A stretch of 64,000 nt of DNA. Source: Xanthomonas sp. AM6 (GTDB lineage Bacteria > Pseudomonadota > Gammaproteobacteria > Xanthomonadales > Xanthomonadaceae). Within the stretch, counting starts at the first letter, position 1; each line of letters starts with the position of its first letter. The DNA lies in contig NZ_CP106869.1 in NCBI RefSeq assembly GCF_025665335.1, forward strand, positions 3,622,501 through 3,686,500, written 5' to 3'. Below the pieces are notes generated by a model, which worked only from the letters and a program-made list of their open reading frames with translations, made no database searches and had not been told where the DNA came from. A program made the translations under genes and the position numbers. Positions 20,364-29,539 of this stretch are shown piece after piece.

Positions 20364-22305
20364 GCCGCGCTCGCCCGCGCTGAGCAGGGCCAGCCGCCAC
20401 TGGGCGCTCGGCGCCGGCCTGCTGGCGCTGCTGCCGCTGCTGCTGCAATTGCCAGCGACGCTGGCGCTGGTGTTCGCGCTGGCCGCGCTGCTGGTCGGCG
20501 CCAGTTCGGCATGGCGGCCGCTGCCGGCGGCGCTGCGCCTGCTGCTGGTGGCGGCGATGCTGGCGGCGATCTACTGGCAGGTCGGCATGCGCTTCGGCCG
20601 CGACACCGGCTGCGCGATGCTCGCGGCGATGCTGGCGATCAAGCCGTCGGAACTGAAGACGCTGCGCGACGCGCGCAGCCTGCTCGGCTTCGCCCTGTTC
20701 GCGCCGTTCGCCGCGTTCCTGCTGGACCAGGGCCCGGCGACGATGGCGCTGGCGCTGGCCGCGGTGATCGCCGCGCTGCTGTGCATGCAGCGCCTGGCCG
20801 ACCAGGAAGGACACAGCGGCGGCCCCCCGCTGCGCGGCCAGCTGCGCGGCGTCGGCCGCTTGCTGGCGCTGGGCCTGCCGCTGGCGCTGGCCGCGTTCTG
20901 GCTGTTCCCGCGGCTGGGCTCGCCGCTGTGGGGCGTGCCCGAACGCGCCCTGGCGCGGCCCGGCCTGGCGGACACGATGAGCCCCGGCCAGTGGCTGGAC
21001 CTGATGGCCGACGACACCCCGGCGCTGCGCGTGCAGTTCTTCGGCCGCGTGCCGCCGCCGGCGCAGCGCTACTGGCGCGGGCCGGTGCTGTGGGATTTCG
21101 ACGGCGGCACCTGGCGCGCGCAGCGCGGCAACGAGTACCTGCCGGCCCCGCCGGTGCAGCACGGCGCGGCCGCCTGGGACTACCAGATCGAAGTCGAGCC
21201 GACCGACCGCCGCCAGCTGGTCGCGCTGGACCTGCCGCTGCAGGCGCCCGACGGCACCCGCGTCTCCGCCGACTACGTGCTGCACAGCGAGCGCCCGCTC
21301 AGCGCGCTGAGCCGCTGGCGGCTGCGCTCGGCGCCGCCGCTGCGCTTCGAGACCGCGCTGGCGCCGGCCCAGCGCCAGCGCGCGCTGGCGCTGCCGCCGG
21401 GCTACAACCCGCGCACCCTGGCCCTGGCCCGGCAGTGGCGGCAAGAGGCTGGCGCCGACGATGCGGCGATCGTGGCGCGCGCGCTGCAGTGGATCCGCCG
21501 CGACTTCGCCTACACCCTGGAAACGCCGCTGTCCGGCCGCGACGGCGTGGACGAGTTCCTGTTCCAGTACAAGGCCGGCTTCTGCCAGCACTTCAGCTCC
21601 GCCTTCGTGGTGCTGATGCGCGGCGCCGGCATCCCCGCGCGCGTGGTCACCGGCTATGCCGGCGGCTCCCGCAATCCGTTCGGCGACTACTGGGTGGTGC
21701 GGCGCATGGACGCCCACGCCTGGGCCGAGGTGTGGCTGCCGCAGCGCGGCTGGGTGCGCGTGGACCCGACCGCCGCGGTCGCCCCGGAACGCATCTACGA
21801 CACCCTGGAAGACCGCCTCGGCAGCGGCGCCGGCGCACAGGGCGGCAGCGCCGACTGGCGGCTGCGCGACGTCGGCGACTGGCTGCGGCGCGGCTGGAAC
21901 GACCTGGTGCTGTCCTTCGACGCCAACCGCCAGCAGCGGCTGCTGAGCGGCCTGGGCATCGCCAAGCTGGAGCCGGCGCAGCTGGTCGCGCTGTTCGCCG
22001 GCTTCGCCGCGCTGGTGCTGGGCTGGATGGCCTGGCTGCTGGCCCGCGGCGAACGCGAGCGGGACCCGCTGCTGCGCGCCTGGCGGCGGCTGGGCCGGCG
22101 CTACGCGCGGCTCGGCCTGGGCCGCGAACCGCACGAACCGGCGCTGGCGTGGGCGGCGCGTGTACAGCAGGTGATGGAGGCAAACGCGTTGCTTTCGCTC
22201 AGCCAACGTTTCGCCGATTCGCGCTACGCTGGCGCGGATTCGGACAGCGCTTCATTGTTGCGCGACCTGCGCAGGCACCGTCCGCATACCGGAGCATCTC
22301 GATGA
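20356..22305 (+). CDS. TgpA-like membrane transglutaminase (DUF3488/transglutaminase-like)
   Basis: A 649-residue inner-membrane protein. About six N-terminal helices (DUF3488, residues 15-200) are followed by a periplasmic transglutaminase-like domain with the catalytic triad visible: Cys in KAGFCQHFSSAF, His in MDAHAWAEVW and Asp in WVRVDPTAAV. One more membrane helix near residue 555 and a short cytosolic tail complete the protein. This is the architecture of Pseudomonas aeruginosa TgpA, which is important for viability there. It overlaps the DUF58 gene by 8 bp and the lipoprotein gene as ATGA. Confidence 0.92.
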   Translation: MAEPRSPALSRASRHWALGAGLLALLPLLLQLPATLALVFALAALLVGASSAWRPLPAALRLLLVAAMLAAIYWQVGMRFGRDTGCAMLAAMLAIKPSELKTLRDARSLLGFALFAPFAAFLLDQGPATMALALAAVIAALLCMQRLADQEGHSGGPPLRGQLRGVGRLLALGLPLALAAFWLFPRLGSPLWGVPERALARPGLADTMSPGQWLDLMADDTPALRVQFFGRVPPPAQRYWRGPVLWDFDGGTWRAQRGNEYLPAPPVQHGAAAWDYQIEVEPTDRRQLVALDLPLQAPDGTRVSADYVLHSERPLSALSRWRLRSAPPLRFETALAPAQRQRALALPPGYNPRTLALARQWRQEAGADDAAIVARALQWIRRDFAYTLETPLSGRDGVDEFLFQYKAGFCQHFSSAFVVLMRGAGIPARVVTGYAGGSRNPFGDYWVVRRMDAHAWAEVWLPQRGWVRVDPTAAVAPERIYDTLEDRLGSGAGAQGGSADWRLRDVGDWLRRGWNDLVLSFDANRQQRLLSGLGIAKLEPAQLVALFAGFAALVLGWMAWLLARGERERDPLLRAWRRLGRRYARLGLGREPHEPALAWAARVQQVMEANALLSLSQRFADSRYAGADSDSASLLRDLRRHRPHTGASR

Positions 22306-22832
22306 AGATCCGACTGCTGTTCCCCCTCATGGCCGTTCTCGCCCTGGGCGCCTGCGCGACCGCGCCCAAGCCGTTGCAAGGCCAGTTCGCCACCGTCACC
22401 CCGCGCGATTCGGTCACCGGCCAGCAGGTCGGCGCCGCGGTGCGCTGGGGCGGCAAGATCATCCAGACCAAGCCCGGCCAGGGCGCCACCTGCTTCCAGA
22501 TGCTGGGACGGCCGTTGAGCGCCAGCGGCCGCCCGGACAGCGACTCGGCCGACGCCAGCGACGGCCGCTTCGTCGCCTGCCGCGCCGGCTTCTACGACCC
22601 GGCGGTGTTCGAGCCCGGCCGCGAGGTGACCTTCATCGGCCACGTCTCCGGCTACGAGAGCACCCGCATCGGCGAGTACGACTACCGCCTGCCGAAGATC
22701 GACGCCGACGTGGTCTACCTGTGGCCGGTGGTGCGCCAGGTCGAGGTGGTGCCCGCCTACCCCTATGGCCCCTGGGGCCCGTGGGATCCGTGGGGCCCGC
22801 GCTGGGGCTGGGGCGGCCGCGGCTGGTGGTAA
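22302..22832 (+). CDS. Slp family outer-membrane lipoprotein
   Basis: A 176-residue lipoprotein with a signal peptide ending in the lipobox LGAC (Cys18). The body matches the Slp family (starvation-inducible outer-membrane lipoproteins), with VTGQQVGAAVRWGGKI, GRFVACRAGFYDP and VTFIGHVSGYESTRIGEYDYRLP. The tail after PAYPYG is unusual: repeated GPW/DPW/WG units with seven tryptophans, ending GRGWW. Its ATG overlaps the transglutaminase stop (ATGA), so it is made from the same mRNA as moxR-DUF58-tgpA, which links that trio to the outer envelope. A bidirectional terminator follows. Confidence 0.88.
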   Translation: MKIRLLFPLMAVLALGACATAPKPLQGQFATVTPRDSVTGQQVGAAVRWGGKIIQTKPGQGATCFQMLGRPLSASGRPDSDSADASDGRFVACRAGFYDPAVFEPGREVTFIGHVSGYESTRIGEYDYRLPKIDADVVYLWPVVRQVEVVPAYPYGPWGPWDPWGPRWGWGGRGWW

Positions 22833-22870
22833 GCCCGCGGGGCCGCACGCCTTGTGCGATGATGGAGAAG

Positions 22871-22896
22871 AAAACGCCGCTGAAAAGCGGCGTTTT
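22871..22896. terminator. Bidirectional rho-independent terminator
   Basis: AAAACGCCGCT/AGCGGCGTTTT stem with GAAA loop, between the convergent slp and HIT genes. The A- and T-runs on both sides allow termination on either strand. Confidence 0.88.
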
Positions 22897-22952
22897 CCGT
22901 TTGGCCGGCAGTGCCGCGGCAGATCGCCCGCGGCGGCGGCCCAGGCCGACGA

Positions 22953-23300
22953 TCAGGGCGTGCCGAACCGGCCCAGCGGCGCCCCGGCCAGCAGGTGCAG
23001 GTGCAGATGGAACACGGTCTGCCCGGCATGCTCGCGGCAGTTCATCACCACCCGGTAACCGTCCTGCGCCAGGCCCTGTTCGCGCGCGTACGCCGCCGCG
23101 GCCAGCACCAGCCTGCCGACCAGCGTCGCCTGCTCCGGCGCCAGGTCGTCGAGGGTGGGGATCTCCACCTGCTTGGGAATGAACAGCACATGCACCGGCG
23201 CCTGCGGCGCGATGTCCTTGAAGCCGAGCACCGCCTCGTCCTCGTAGACGATGCTGGCGGGGATTTCGCGACGGATGATCTTGCCGAAGATGGTGTCCAT
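22953..23300 (-). CDS. HIT family purine nucleotide hydrolase (HinT-like)
   Basis: A 115-residue histidine-triad protein. The active-site motif is in VFHLHLHLLAG, and the N-terminus MDTIFGKIIRREIPA is characteristic of the HinT/YcfF branch, which hydrolyses nucleoside phosphoramidates such as adenylated lysine. Full family length with an ATG start. It converges on the slp gene and follows recR on the same strand with 61 bp between them, so it may be read through from recR. Confidence 0.92.
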   Translation of the reverse strand: MDTIFGKIIRREIPASIVYEDEAVLGFKDIAPQAPVHVLFIPKQVEIPTLDDLAPEQATLVGRLVLAAAAYAREQGLAQDGYRVVMNCREHAGQTVFHLHLHLLAGAPLGRFGTP

Positions 23301-23361
23301 GGGGCCGGTACGCAGAGCGGAAAGAGGCAGCCGTTATAGCCGATTCGGCGCGCGCAGGCCG

Positions 23362-23973
23362 TTACTCGCCCGCGCCGCCCTGCGGTACCTCGTTGCGGCT
23401 GCCGAACGCATGCGACAGCGTGCCGCGGTCGACGTACTCCAGTTCCCCGCCCAGCGGCAGGCCCTGCGCCAGCCGGCTCGGGCGCACCCCGTGGCGGCGC
23501 GCCAGCTGCGCCAGGTAGTGCGCGGTGGCCTCGCCCTCGACGGTGGAATTGGTGGCGATGATCAGCTCGGCGATCTCGCCCTGCGCCAGGCGCGCGCCGA
23601 GCCGGTCCAGACCCAGCTCGCGCGGGCCAACCCCGTCCAGCGGCGACAGCCGGCCCTGCAGGATGAAGTACAGCCCGCGGTAGCCGGTGGCGTGCTCGAT
23701 CGCCAGGCGGTCGGCCGGCGACTCCACCGCGCACAGCTGCTGGCGGTCGCGGCCGGCGCTGGCGCAGATCGCGCAGGTTTCGGTCTCGCTGAAGTCGCGG
23801 CACTGCACGCAATGGCCGACGCGCTCGATCGCCTCGCGCAAGGCCTCGGCCAGGCGCTGCCCGCCCTCGCGCTCGCGCTCGAGCACGTGGTAGGCCATCC
23901 GCTGCGCGGTCTTCTGGCCCACCCCCGGCAACACGCGGAAGGCGTCGATCAGTTGTTCGAGCAGGGAAGACAT
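23362..23973 (-). CDS. recR: Recombination protein RecR
   Basis: A 203-residue RecFOR-pathway protein that helps load RecA at gaps. It has the N-terminal helix-hairpin-helix [20 protein letters not shown], the four-cysteine zinc finger (CVQC...CAIC), and a Toprim domain with [15 protein letters not shown]. The start MSSLLEQ was chosen by family alignment; upstream in-frame sequence is only the translated intergenic repeat. It follows dnaX and ybaB, the usual dnaX-ybaB-recR order. The zinc motif has a normal second pair but the alanine-rich CAICAS variant. Confidence 0.96.
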   Translation of the reverse strand: MSSLLEQLIDAFRVLPGVGQKTAQRMAYHVLEREREGGQRLAEALREAIERVGHCVQCRDFSETETCAICASAGRDRQQLCAVESPADRLAIEHATGYRGLYFILQGRLSPLDGVGPRELGLDRLGARLAQGEIAELIIATNSTVEGEATAHYLAQLARRHGVRPSRLAQGLPLGGELEYVDRGTLSHAFGSRNEVPQGGAGE

Positions 23974-23976
23974 GGG

Positions 23977-24060
23977 ACGGGAATTCGGGATTGGGGATTG
24001 GGGATTCGGAAGAAGCGGCCTCGCTGTTGCGATCCCCAATCCCGAATCCCGAATCCCGGC
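23977..24060. repeat. Inverted heptad-repeat element, copy B (ybaB-recR)
   Basis: Two arms of GGGATT(C/G) units in opposite orientation (23977-24010 and 24031-24060) fill the whole ybaB-recR gap. The right arm begins GCCGGGATTCGGGATTC on the gene strand, 3 nt after the ybaB stop; the other arm ends a few bases before the recR ATG. The arms can pair into a long hairpin. Confidence 0.8.
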
Positions 24061-24063
24061 TCC

Positions 24064-24384
24064 TCAGAACGGCAGCTTCATGCCCGGCGGCAGCTGCATG
24101 CCGGCCGTGGCCGAGCCCATGCGCTGCTTGGATTCGGCATCGATCTTGTTGGACGCGTCGTTGAAGGCGGCGGCGATCAGGTCCTCGGCCATCTCCTGGT
24201 CGGAGAGGATGCTCGGGTCGATCCGCACCTTGCGGCACTCCTTGGCGCCGGTCAGGGTCACGCTGACCATGCCGCCGCCGGCGGTGCCGGTGACTTCCAG
24301 CTGGGCCAGTTCTTCCTGCGCGCGCTGCAGGTTTTCCTGCATCTTCTGCGCCTGTTGCATCAATTGGGCGATGTTGCCACGCAT
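24064..24384 (-). CDS. YbaB/EbfC family nucleoid-associated protein
   Basis: A 106-residue DNA-binding protein that forms tweezer-like dimers. Family features are the helical start [20 protein letters not shown] and the conserved [25 protein letters not shown]. It begins 5 bp after the dnaX stop and precedes recR, as in E. coli and most gammaproteobacteria. Length is normal. Confidence 0.96.
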   Translation of the reverse strand: MRGNIAQLMQQAQKMQENLQRAQEELAQLEVTGTAGGGMVSVTLTGAKECRKVRIDPSILSDQEMAEDLIAAAFNDASNKIDAESKQRMGSATAGMQLPPGMKLPF

Positions 24385-24389
24385 GCGTT

Positions 24390-26246
24390 CTACTCTTCGT
24401 AAGGGCGGATGGAATCGGGGACGACCCGCGCGCCTTGCTGCTGGATCAGCGCTTGCACCGCCGGGTCGCGCATGAACGCAGTCTCGGCCGCGTTCTGGCG
24501 CTCGCCGCGTTGCCGGTGCGAGCGCTCGTGCAGGGTTTCGGCATCGACCGCGATGCCGCTTTCGATCACGATCTTCGGCTTGCTGCCCAGCGCATCGGCC
24601 AGCGCCGTCGCCAGTTCGCCGAGCGAGCGTTCGGACTGCAGGTATTCGAAGCCCGGCGACAGCGACAGCCGCAGCACGCCGTCGGCATGGCTGACGAAGG
24701 CCGCGTTGGCGGCGAGCTGCCGCGACGGCCCGGTCAGGCCGCAATCGGCGACCAGTTCCAGCCAGTCCTCGGCCGCGTGCAGCGCGCGCGGCGCGCCGTT
24801 TCCGGGCGGCGTGCGCACAGCGTCCGCGAGCGGCGGCACCATCGCCATTTCCGGCTCGGCCGTGGGCATGGGGGCGGACGCGGACGGCGCGGCATGCGCC
24901 GCCGGCACCGGCTGCGCAGGTGCCGGAGCCGCGGTCTCCCATGGCGGGTCCAGCACCGCGGCAGCGGCCGGCGCCGGCGCGGGTGCCGGCCTGGCGGCAG
25001 CCGGTATCGGCGCCATCATCGGTGCGGCCGGGGCCGCCACCGTGGCGACGGACGGCGCGGCGGCGGGTGCGGCCGCGGCGGCCGGTGTCGCGGCCACCGG
25101 CGCGGCAGGCGTGCGGCCTTGCGCCGTCGTGCCCGGCCCGGACGCGGCCGGCAACGCCGCCGCGCCGGCCGGACGGAACGCCAGCATGCGCAGCACCGCC
25201 ATCTCGAACCCGGCGCGCGGGCTCGGCGCCAGGTACAGGTCGCGGCGCCCGTTCAGCGCCATCTGGTACCACAGCTGCACGATCTCCGGGCGCAGGCGCT
25301 CGGCGAACGGCGCCGGGTCCAGGCCGTCGAGAGCGGCCGCGGCCGCGCCAGGCACCAGCTGCCGCACCTGGATCCGGTGCAGCGCCTCGGCCAGCGCCTC
25401 CAGCACCCCGCCCCAGTCCGGCGAGAACTCGGCCAGCGCCGCGACCACCTGCAGCAGCCGCTGCCCGTCGCCATCGGCCAGCGCCTCCAGCATCGCCCCG
25501 ACCTGGGTGCGGTCGACCGTGCCCAGCATCGCCCGCACCACGTCGTCGCGCAGCGCGCCGCCGGCGTAGGCGATGGCCTGGTCGAGCAGCGACAGGCCGT
25601 CGCGCAGGCTGCCGTCGGCGGCCTTGGCCAGCTGCACGATCGCCGAGGCATCGACCTCGATTTGCTCGGCGGCCAGGATCTTGGTCATCTGCCCCTGGAT
25701 CTGCTCCTCGTCCAGGCGCTTGAGGTTGAACTGCAGGCAGCGCGACAGCACCGTCACCGGCAGCTTCTGCGGGTCGGTGGTGGCGAGCAGGAACTTCACG
25801 TGCTCCGGCGGCTCCTCCAGCGTCTTCAGCAGCGCGTTGAACGCGGCCTTGGACAGCATGTGCACCTCGTCGATCAGGTACACCTTGAACTTGCCGCGCG
25901 AGGGCATGTACTGCGCGTTCTCGATCACCTCGCGCACGTCGTCCACGCCGGTGTTGGACGCGGCGTCGATCTCCAGCAGGTCGATGTAGCGGCCGGCGTC
26001 GATGTCCAGGCACGCCGGGCACTGCCCGCACGGATCGGCGCTGGTGCCCTGCTCGCAGTTCAGCGACTTGGCGAAGATGCGCGCGATGGTGGTCTTGCCG
26101 ACGCCGCGGGTGCCGGTGAACAGGAACGCATGGTGCACGCGCCCGCTGTCCAGCGCATTGCTGAGCGCGCGGACCACGTGCTCCTGCCCCACCAGCTCGG
26201 CAAAACGCTTGGGGCGCCACTTGCGGGCGAGAACGAGATAGGACAT
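24390..26246 (-). CDS. dnaX: DNA polymerase III subunits tau/gamma
   Basis: A 618-residue clamp-loader ATPase and replisome organiser. The AAA+ region (about 1-365) has [15 protein letters not shown], Walker [10 protein letters not shown], the four-cysteine zinc module CEQG...CGQCPAC, the DEVHMLS box and the [12 protein letters not shown] motif. Residues about 390-500 form an Ala/Pro-rich linker, and the C-terminal tau domain (ADWLELV...[18 protein letters not shown]) binds the polymerase. I see no A-rich slippery heptamer with hairpin in the linker, so a programmed frameshift making gamma is not supported here. It precedes ybaB and recR. Confidence 0.96.
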   Translation of the reverse strand: MSYLVLARKWRPKRFAELVGQEHVVRALSNALDSGRVHHAFLFTGTRGVGKTTIARIFAKSLNCEQGTSADPCGQCPACLDIDAGRYIDLLEIDAASNTGVDDVREVIENAQYMPSRGKFKVYLIDEVHMLSKAAFNALLKTLEEPPEHVKFLLATTDPQKLPVTVLSRCLQFNLKRLDEEQIQGQMTKILAAEQIEVDASAIVQLAKAADGSLRDGLSLLDQAIAYAGGALRDDVVRAMLGTVDRTQVGAMLEALADGDGQRLLQVVAALAEFSPDWGGVLEALAEALHRIQVRQLVPGAAAAALDGLDPAPFAERLRPEIVQLWYQMALNGRRDLYLAPSPRAGFEMAVLRMLAFRPAGAAALPAASGPGTTAQGRTPAAPVAATPAAAAAPAAAPSVATVAAPAAPMMAPIPAAARPAPAPAPAAAAVLDPPWETAAPAPAQPVPAAHAAPSASAPMPTAEPEMAMVPPLADAVRTPPGNGAPRALHAAEDWLELVADCGLTGPSRQLAANAAFVSHADGVLRLSLSPGFEYLQSERSLGELATALADALGSKPKIVIESGIAVDAETLHERSHRQRGERQNAAETAFMRDPAVQALIQQQGARVVPDSIRPYEE

Positions 26247-26422
26247 CAGGCAACCGTCTTCATCTGAACCGCCATTGTGCCACGCCGGGCCATCCTGATC
26301 GTTCAGCGGCCGCGGCCGGCGGTGACCGCCCGCCGCCGGGCCGGGCGCCGACGGGCCGGCGCTTTTTCGCGATCGGGACCGGGCGCGGGCCGGCAAGTTC
26401 CCGTCCCGGCAGACCCCTCGCC

Positions 26423-26451
26423 TTGTTAACGGCGCCCGCGACGGCTAGAAT
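26423..26451 (+). promoter_or_regulatory. Sigma-70 promoter of tRNA-Ser(GGA)
   Basis: TTGTTA and TAGAAT with exactly 17 bp between them, about 38 bp upstream of the mature tRNA 5' end. Confidence 0.82.
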
Positions 26452-26488
26452 CCCGCCCCTGCCGTCGGCTAGTCGCGCCGGCAGGCCC

Positions 26489-26581
26489 GGAGAGGTGTCC
26501 GAGTGGTTGAAGGAGCACGCCTGGAAAGTGTGTAAGCGTCTAAACCGCGCTTCGGGGGTTCGAATCCCCCTCTCTCCGCCA
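26489..26581 (+). tRNA. tRNA-Ser (GGA)
   Basis: Class II cloverleaf with a long variable arm; acceptor GGAGAGG, anticodon stem CACGC/GTGTG with loop CTGGAAA (anticodon GGA), T-arm GGGGGTTCGAATCCCCC, and CCA encoded at 26579-26581. A hairpin ACCGCGCC/GGCGCGGT at 26645-26663 may end the transcript before the SRP RNA gene. Confidence 0.97.
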
Positions 26582-26674
26582 GATTCGAATTGCGCTTCCC
26601 TCGCAGGGTTCCTTCGCCGCCGGCGCAAGAACTCGATGGGAAAGACCGCGCCGCTGGCGCGGTTTCGTCTCTAT

Positions 26675-26785
26675 GGTGGCCCCGTCGGCCCCTCGCGACG
26701 CTAGGTCGAAAACCCCGCCAGGGCCGGAAGGCAGCAACGGTATCGATCGACGCGGGCGCCGAGGTCAGCCGGCGGGGTCGCCACC
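26675..26785 (+). ncRNA. ffs: Signal recognition particle RNA (4.5S)
   Basis: The conserved Ffh-binding apex GGCCGGAAGGCAGCA is present, and the two ends pair over a long helix (GGTGGCCCC with GGGGTCGCCACC). This is the about 110-nt bacterial 4.5S form. With Ffh it targets membrane proteins to FtsY and the Sec translocon. The exact ends are estimated from the terminal helix. Confidence 0.92.
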
Positions 26786-26912
26786 CTAATCTCCCTGAAG
26801 CACCGCCGCATCGGCCAATGCGTGCGCTTGTCGCACGCGCTTTGCCTTTCGACGTCACATCATCGCCACGCGGAATCGGCGCTCCCGCTGATGCCCAGCA
26901 TCCGGGCCAACG

Positions 26913-27341
26913 CTACGTCTCCGGATGCAGCCAGCCCGCATCGCCCTCGCGATAGCGCTCGTGCTTCCAGATCGGCACGCGCGCCTTGACCTCGTCGATG
27001 ACGTAGCGGCAGGCGTCGAACGCCGCGCCGCGGTGCGCGGCGACCACGCCGACCCACACCGCCAGGTCGCCGATCGCCAGGTCGCCCACACGGTGCACGC
27101 AGCGCAGGTCGAGGATGTCGAAGCGGGCCAGGGCTTCGTCGGCGATGCGCCGGCCCTCGGCCTCGGCCAGCGCCGCGTAGGCTTCGTAGCGTAGACCGTC
27201 GACCGCGCGGCCGTCGTTGTGGTCGCGCACCCAGCCTTCGAAGCTGGCATAGGCGCCGGCCTGCGCATGCGCCAGCGGCGCGCGCAGCGCGGCGATGTCC
27301 AGGGCGCTGTCGGCCAGGTGGAAACGCTGCGGCATGGACAT
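26913..27341 (-). CDS. moaE: Molybdopterin synthase catalytic subunit
   Basis: A 142-residue subunit that, with the thiocarboxylated C-terminus of MoaD, converts precursor Z (cPMP) to molybdopterin. Conserved features are GASFEGWVRDHN-like GAYASFEGWVRDHN, YEAYAALAEAEG, HRVGDLAIGDLAVWVGV and the active-site lysine region KARVPIWKHERY. It starts 3 bp after the moaD stop, completing the moaA-NTF2-moaC-moaD-moaE series on the minus strand. A second ATG two codons downstream is an equally good start. Confidence 0.96.
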   Translation of the reverse strand: MSMPQRFHLADSALDIAALRAPLAHAQAGAYASFEGWVRDHNDGRAVDGLRYEAYAALAEAEGRRIADEALARFDILDLRCVHRVGDLAIGDLAVWVGVVAAHRGAAFDACRYVIDEVKARVPIWKHERYREGDAGWLHPET

Positions 27342-27344
27342 CGC

Positions 27345-27590
27345 TCAGCCTCCCGAGACCGGCGGGATGAACACCACTTCGCTGCCATCGCGCAGCGGCG
27401 CGTCCCAGCCCACGAAGGCGCCGTCCACGGCCACGCGCAGGCGCTGCGACGGCCAGCGCAGGCCGTGCCGCGCGTCCAGTTCGGCGTACAGCGCGCGCAG
27501 GTCGGCGGCCGCGCTGTGCACCTGCTCGCGCTCGATGCCGGCCGCCTCGCGCAGGCTGGCGAAATACAGCACGGTCACCCGCGCGCTCAT
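27345..27590 (-). CDS. moaD: Molybdopterin synthase sulfur carrier subunit
   Basis: An 81-residue ubiquitin-like protein ending in the double glycine VSGG, the residue pair that is adenylated and thiocarboxylated to deliver sulfur. The N-terminus [14 protein letters not shown] is the family signature. Its ATG overlaps the moaC stop (ATGA), and moaE follows after 3 bp. Confidence 0.96.
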   Translation of the reverse strand: MSARVTVLYFASLREAAGIEREQVHSAAADLRALYAELDARHGLRWPSQRLRVAVDGAFVGWDAPLRDGSEVVFIPPVSGG

Positions 27591-28093
27591 GCCGCACTCC
27601 CGACGTCGCGCTTGCCGCCGCGCTTGCCGAGCAGCCGCACCGGGCCGATCGTCATCGCGTGGGTCAGCGCCTTGCACATGTCGTAGACGGTCAGCGCGGC
27701 GACGCTGGCGCCGGTCAGCGCCTCCATCTCCACGCCGGTGCGGTGCACGGTGCGCACCGTGCATTCGATGCGCAGCACCTGCGCCGAGGCCCAGTCGATC
27801 GCGAAGCGGCAGCCGTCGATCGGCAGCGGATGGCAGAACGGGATCAGCTCGTGGGTGCGCTTGACCGCCATGGTGCCGGCGATCACCGCGGTGTCGACGA
27901 TGCCGCCCTTGGCGCTGCGCAGCGCGTCGGCGCGCAGTTGCGCGGCCACCGCGGCGGGAAAGCGCACGCATGCCTCGGCCACGGCGACGCGCGCGGTGAC
28001 CGCCTTAGCCGAGACGTCGACCATCGTCGGCACGCCCTGCGGGTCGAGATGGGTCAGCGCCGGCGGCGCCTGCTTGGCCACGTTCTTGTTCAT
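27587..28093 (-). CDS. moaC: Cyclic pyranopterin monophosphate synthase
   Basis: A 168-residue enzyme that completes conversion of GTP to cPMP after MoaA. Conserved MoaC blocks are [50 protein letters not shown] and the ending LLGKRGGKR. The start MNKNVAK was picked by position relative to LTHLDPQG. It overlaps moaD as ATGA. A small NTF2-like gene lies between it and moaA. Confidence 0.96.
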   Translation of the reverse strand: MNKNVAKQAPPALTHLDPQGVPTMVDVSAKAVTARVAVAEACVRFPAAVAAQLRADALRSAKGGIVDTAVIAGTMAVKRTHELIPFCHPLPIDGCRFAIDWASAQVLRIECTVRTVHRTGVEMEALTGASVAALTVYDMCKALTHAMTIGPVRLLGKRGGKRDVGSAA

Positions 28094-28124
28094 GCGTTGC
28101 GATGCCGCTCCCACGGCTGGAATC

Positions 28125-28502
28125 TCATGCGTCGGCGACGCTGGGCGTGCCCTGGTGGAACAGCATCCGCCAGCGATCGTCGCGGCGCCGCCACAGCGAA
28201 CTGCGCAATGCGCAATGGTGGCCACCGTCGCCGCTGCGCTCGCTGCGATAGGTCAGGTGCAGCAGGTCCGGCGCCAGCCACCGCGCCTGCATGTCGCTGG
28301 CACGATGGCGGACCTGGGACGCGCCCGGCAGTTCGGCCAGCACCTCGCGCTTGCCGAAACGCCGGCCGGAGGCGCCGAACTCGACGAAGGCGTCGTCGAG
28401 CAGGCGGTCGAGGCGTTCGGCCGACGCGCGCACCGACGCGTCCAGCAGGCTCAGTTCCAGCGCGATCACGTGCTGTGCGGTGGCGTCGTCCATGCCGCTC
28501 AT
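28125..28502 (-). CDS. NTF2-like/DUF4440 family protein
   Basis: A 125-residue protein with the look of the SnoaL/NTF2-like fold: an initial helix [43 protein letters not shown], and strands HLTYRSE and [22 protein letters not shown]. The ending [10 protein letters not shown] is common in DUF4440 proteins. The ATG overlaps the moaA stop (ATGA) and moaC starts 31 bp later, so it is translated with the molybdopterin genes. No function can be assigned; it is not a known cofactor gene. Confidence 0.8.
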   Translation of the reverse strand: MSGMDDATAQHVIALELSLLDASVRASAERLDRLLDDAFVEFGASGRRFGKREVLAELPGASQVRHRASDMQARWLAPDLLHLTYRSERSGDGGHHCALRSSLWRRRDDRWRMLFHQGTPSVADA

Positions 28503-29539
28503 CCGCCGATCAGGAACATCTCGACGTGCTTGCCGCGCGCCGCGCGCGCATCGCCGCGCAGTTCGCTGTAGCGATCGCCGCGCTGGCCCCACAACGCCTG
28601 CACGCGCTCGGCCAGCGCGTCCTCGCCGCCGCCCAGCGCCGGCTTCAGGTCGGTGCCGGCGGCGGCGAACAGGCAGGTATAGAGCTGGCCGTCGGCCGAG
28701 ACCCGGGCGCGGTGGCAATCGCCGCAGAACGGCGCACTGACCGAGCTGACGAAGCCGATCTCGCCGCCGCCGTCGACGAAGGCATGGCGCGCGGCGACTT
28801 CGCCGGCATAGTGCGGATCCAGCGCGCGCAGCGGCCAGCGCGCGGCGATGCGCTCGCGCAGTTCGGCCGACGGCACCACCCGCTCGCGCTGCCAGGCGTT
28901 GCAGGTGCCCACGTCCATGTACTCGATGAAGCGCAGCACGTGGCCGCTGCCGCGGAAATGCGCCAGCAGCGGCAGCACCTGGTCGTCGTTGACGCCGCGC
29001 TGGACCACGCAGTTGATCTTGACCGGCCCCAGCCCGGCCGCCACCGCCGCGTCGATGCCGGCCAGCACCTGCGCCACCTCGCCGCGGCCGCCGGACATGC
29101 GCCGGAAGGTCGCCGGATCGATCGCGTCCAGGCTCACCGTGACCCGGCGCAAGCCGGCCTCGCGCAAGGCCTGCGCGTGCCGCGCCAGCAGCGAGCCGTT
29201 GGTGGTCATCGCCAGGTCGTCCAGGCCGGGGATGCGCGCCAGCCGCCGCACCAGGTCGGGCAGGTCGCGGCGCAGCAGCGGCTCGCCGCCGGTCAGGCGC
29301 AGCTTGCTGACGCCGTTGCGCACGAACGCGCGCACCAGGGTCTCGAGCTGCTCGAACGACAGCCGCGAGGCCGCATCGAAACCGTAGTCGTCGGGCACCT
29401 TGTCGGCCGGCATGCAGTAGCCGCAGCGGAAGTTGCAGGCCTCGATCACCGACAGGCGCAGGTCGCGCAGCGGCCGCCCCAGGCGGTCCACCGGGGTGGC
29501 CGGCAGCGGCGGCAACGGCGGGCGCAGCACCGCGCTCAT
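28499..29539 (-). CDS. moaA: GTP 3',8-cyclase (radical SAM)
   Basis: A 346-residue radical SAM enzyme that starts molybdopterin synthesis by rearranging GTP. The N-terminal 4Fe-4S motif is CNFRCGYC, TGGEPLLR is the SAM-binding GGE motif, and the C-terminal cluster is provided by CGDCHRARVSADGQLYTC. The C-terminal Gly-Gly needed for activity is present (FLIGG). ATG overlaps the stop of the upstream metallo-beta-lactamase gene, and its stop overlaps the NTF2-like gene. Confidence 0.97.
   Translation of the reverse strand: MSAVLRPPLPPLPATPVDRLGRPLRDLRLSVIEACNFRCGYCMPADKVPDDYGFDAASRLSFEQLETLVRAFVRNGVSKLRLTGGEPLLRRDLPDLVRRLARIPGLDDLAMTTNGSLLARHAQALREAGLRRVTVSLDAIDPATFRRMSGGRGEVAQVLAGIDAAVAAGLGPVKINCVVQRGVNDDQVLPLLAHFRGSGHVLRFIEYMDVGTCNAWQRERVVPSAELRERIAARWPLRALDPHYAGEVAARHAFVDGGGEIGFVSSVSAPFCGDCHRARVSADGQLYTCLFAAAGTDLKPALGGGEDALAERVQALWGQRGDRYSELRGDARAARGKHVEMFLIGG

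Noticed and set aside
23977..24060. Heptad repeats as a CRISPR-like or minisatellite array
   Set aside because: Units are 7 bp with no spacers, and no cas genes occur in the window.
24390..25250. Programmed frameshift in dnaX producing gamma
   Set aside because: No A-rich slippery heptamer followed by a hairpin is visible; the Ala/Pro-rich linker alone is not evidence.
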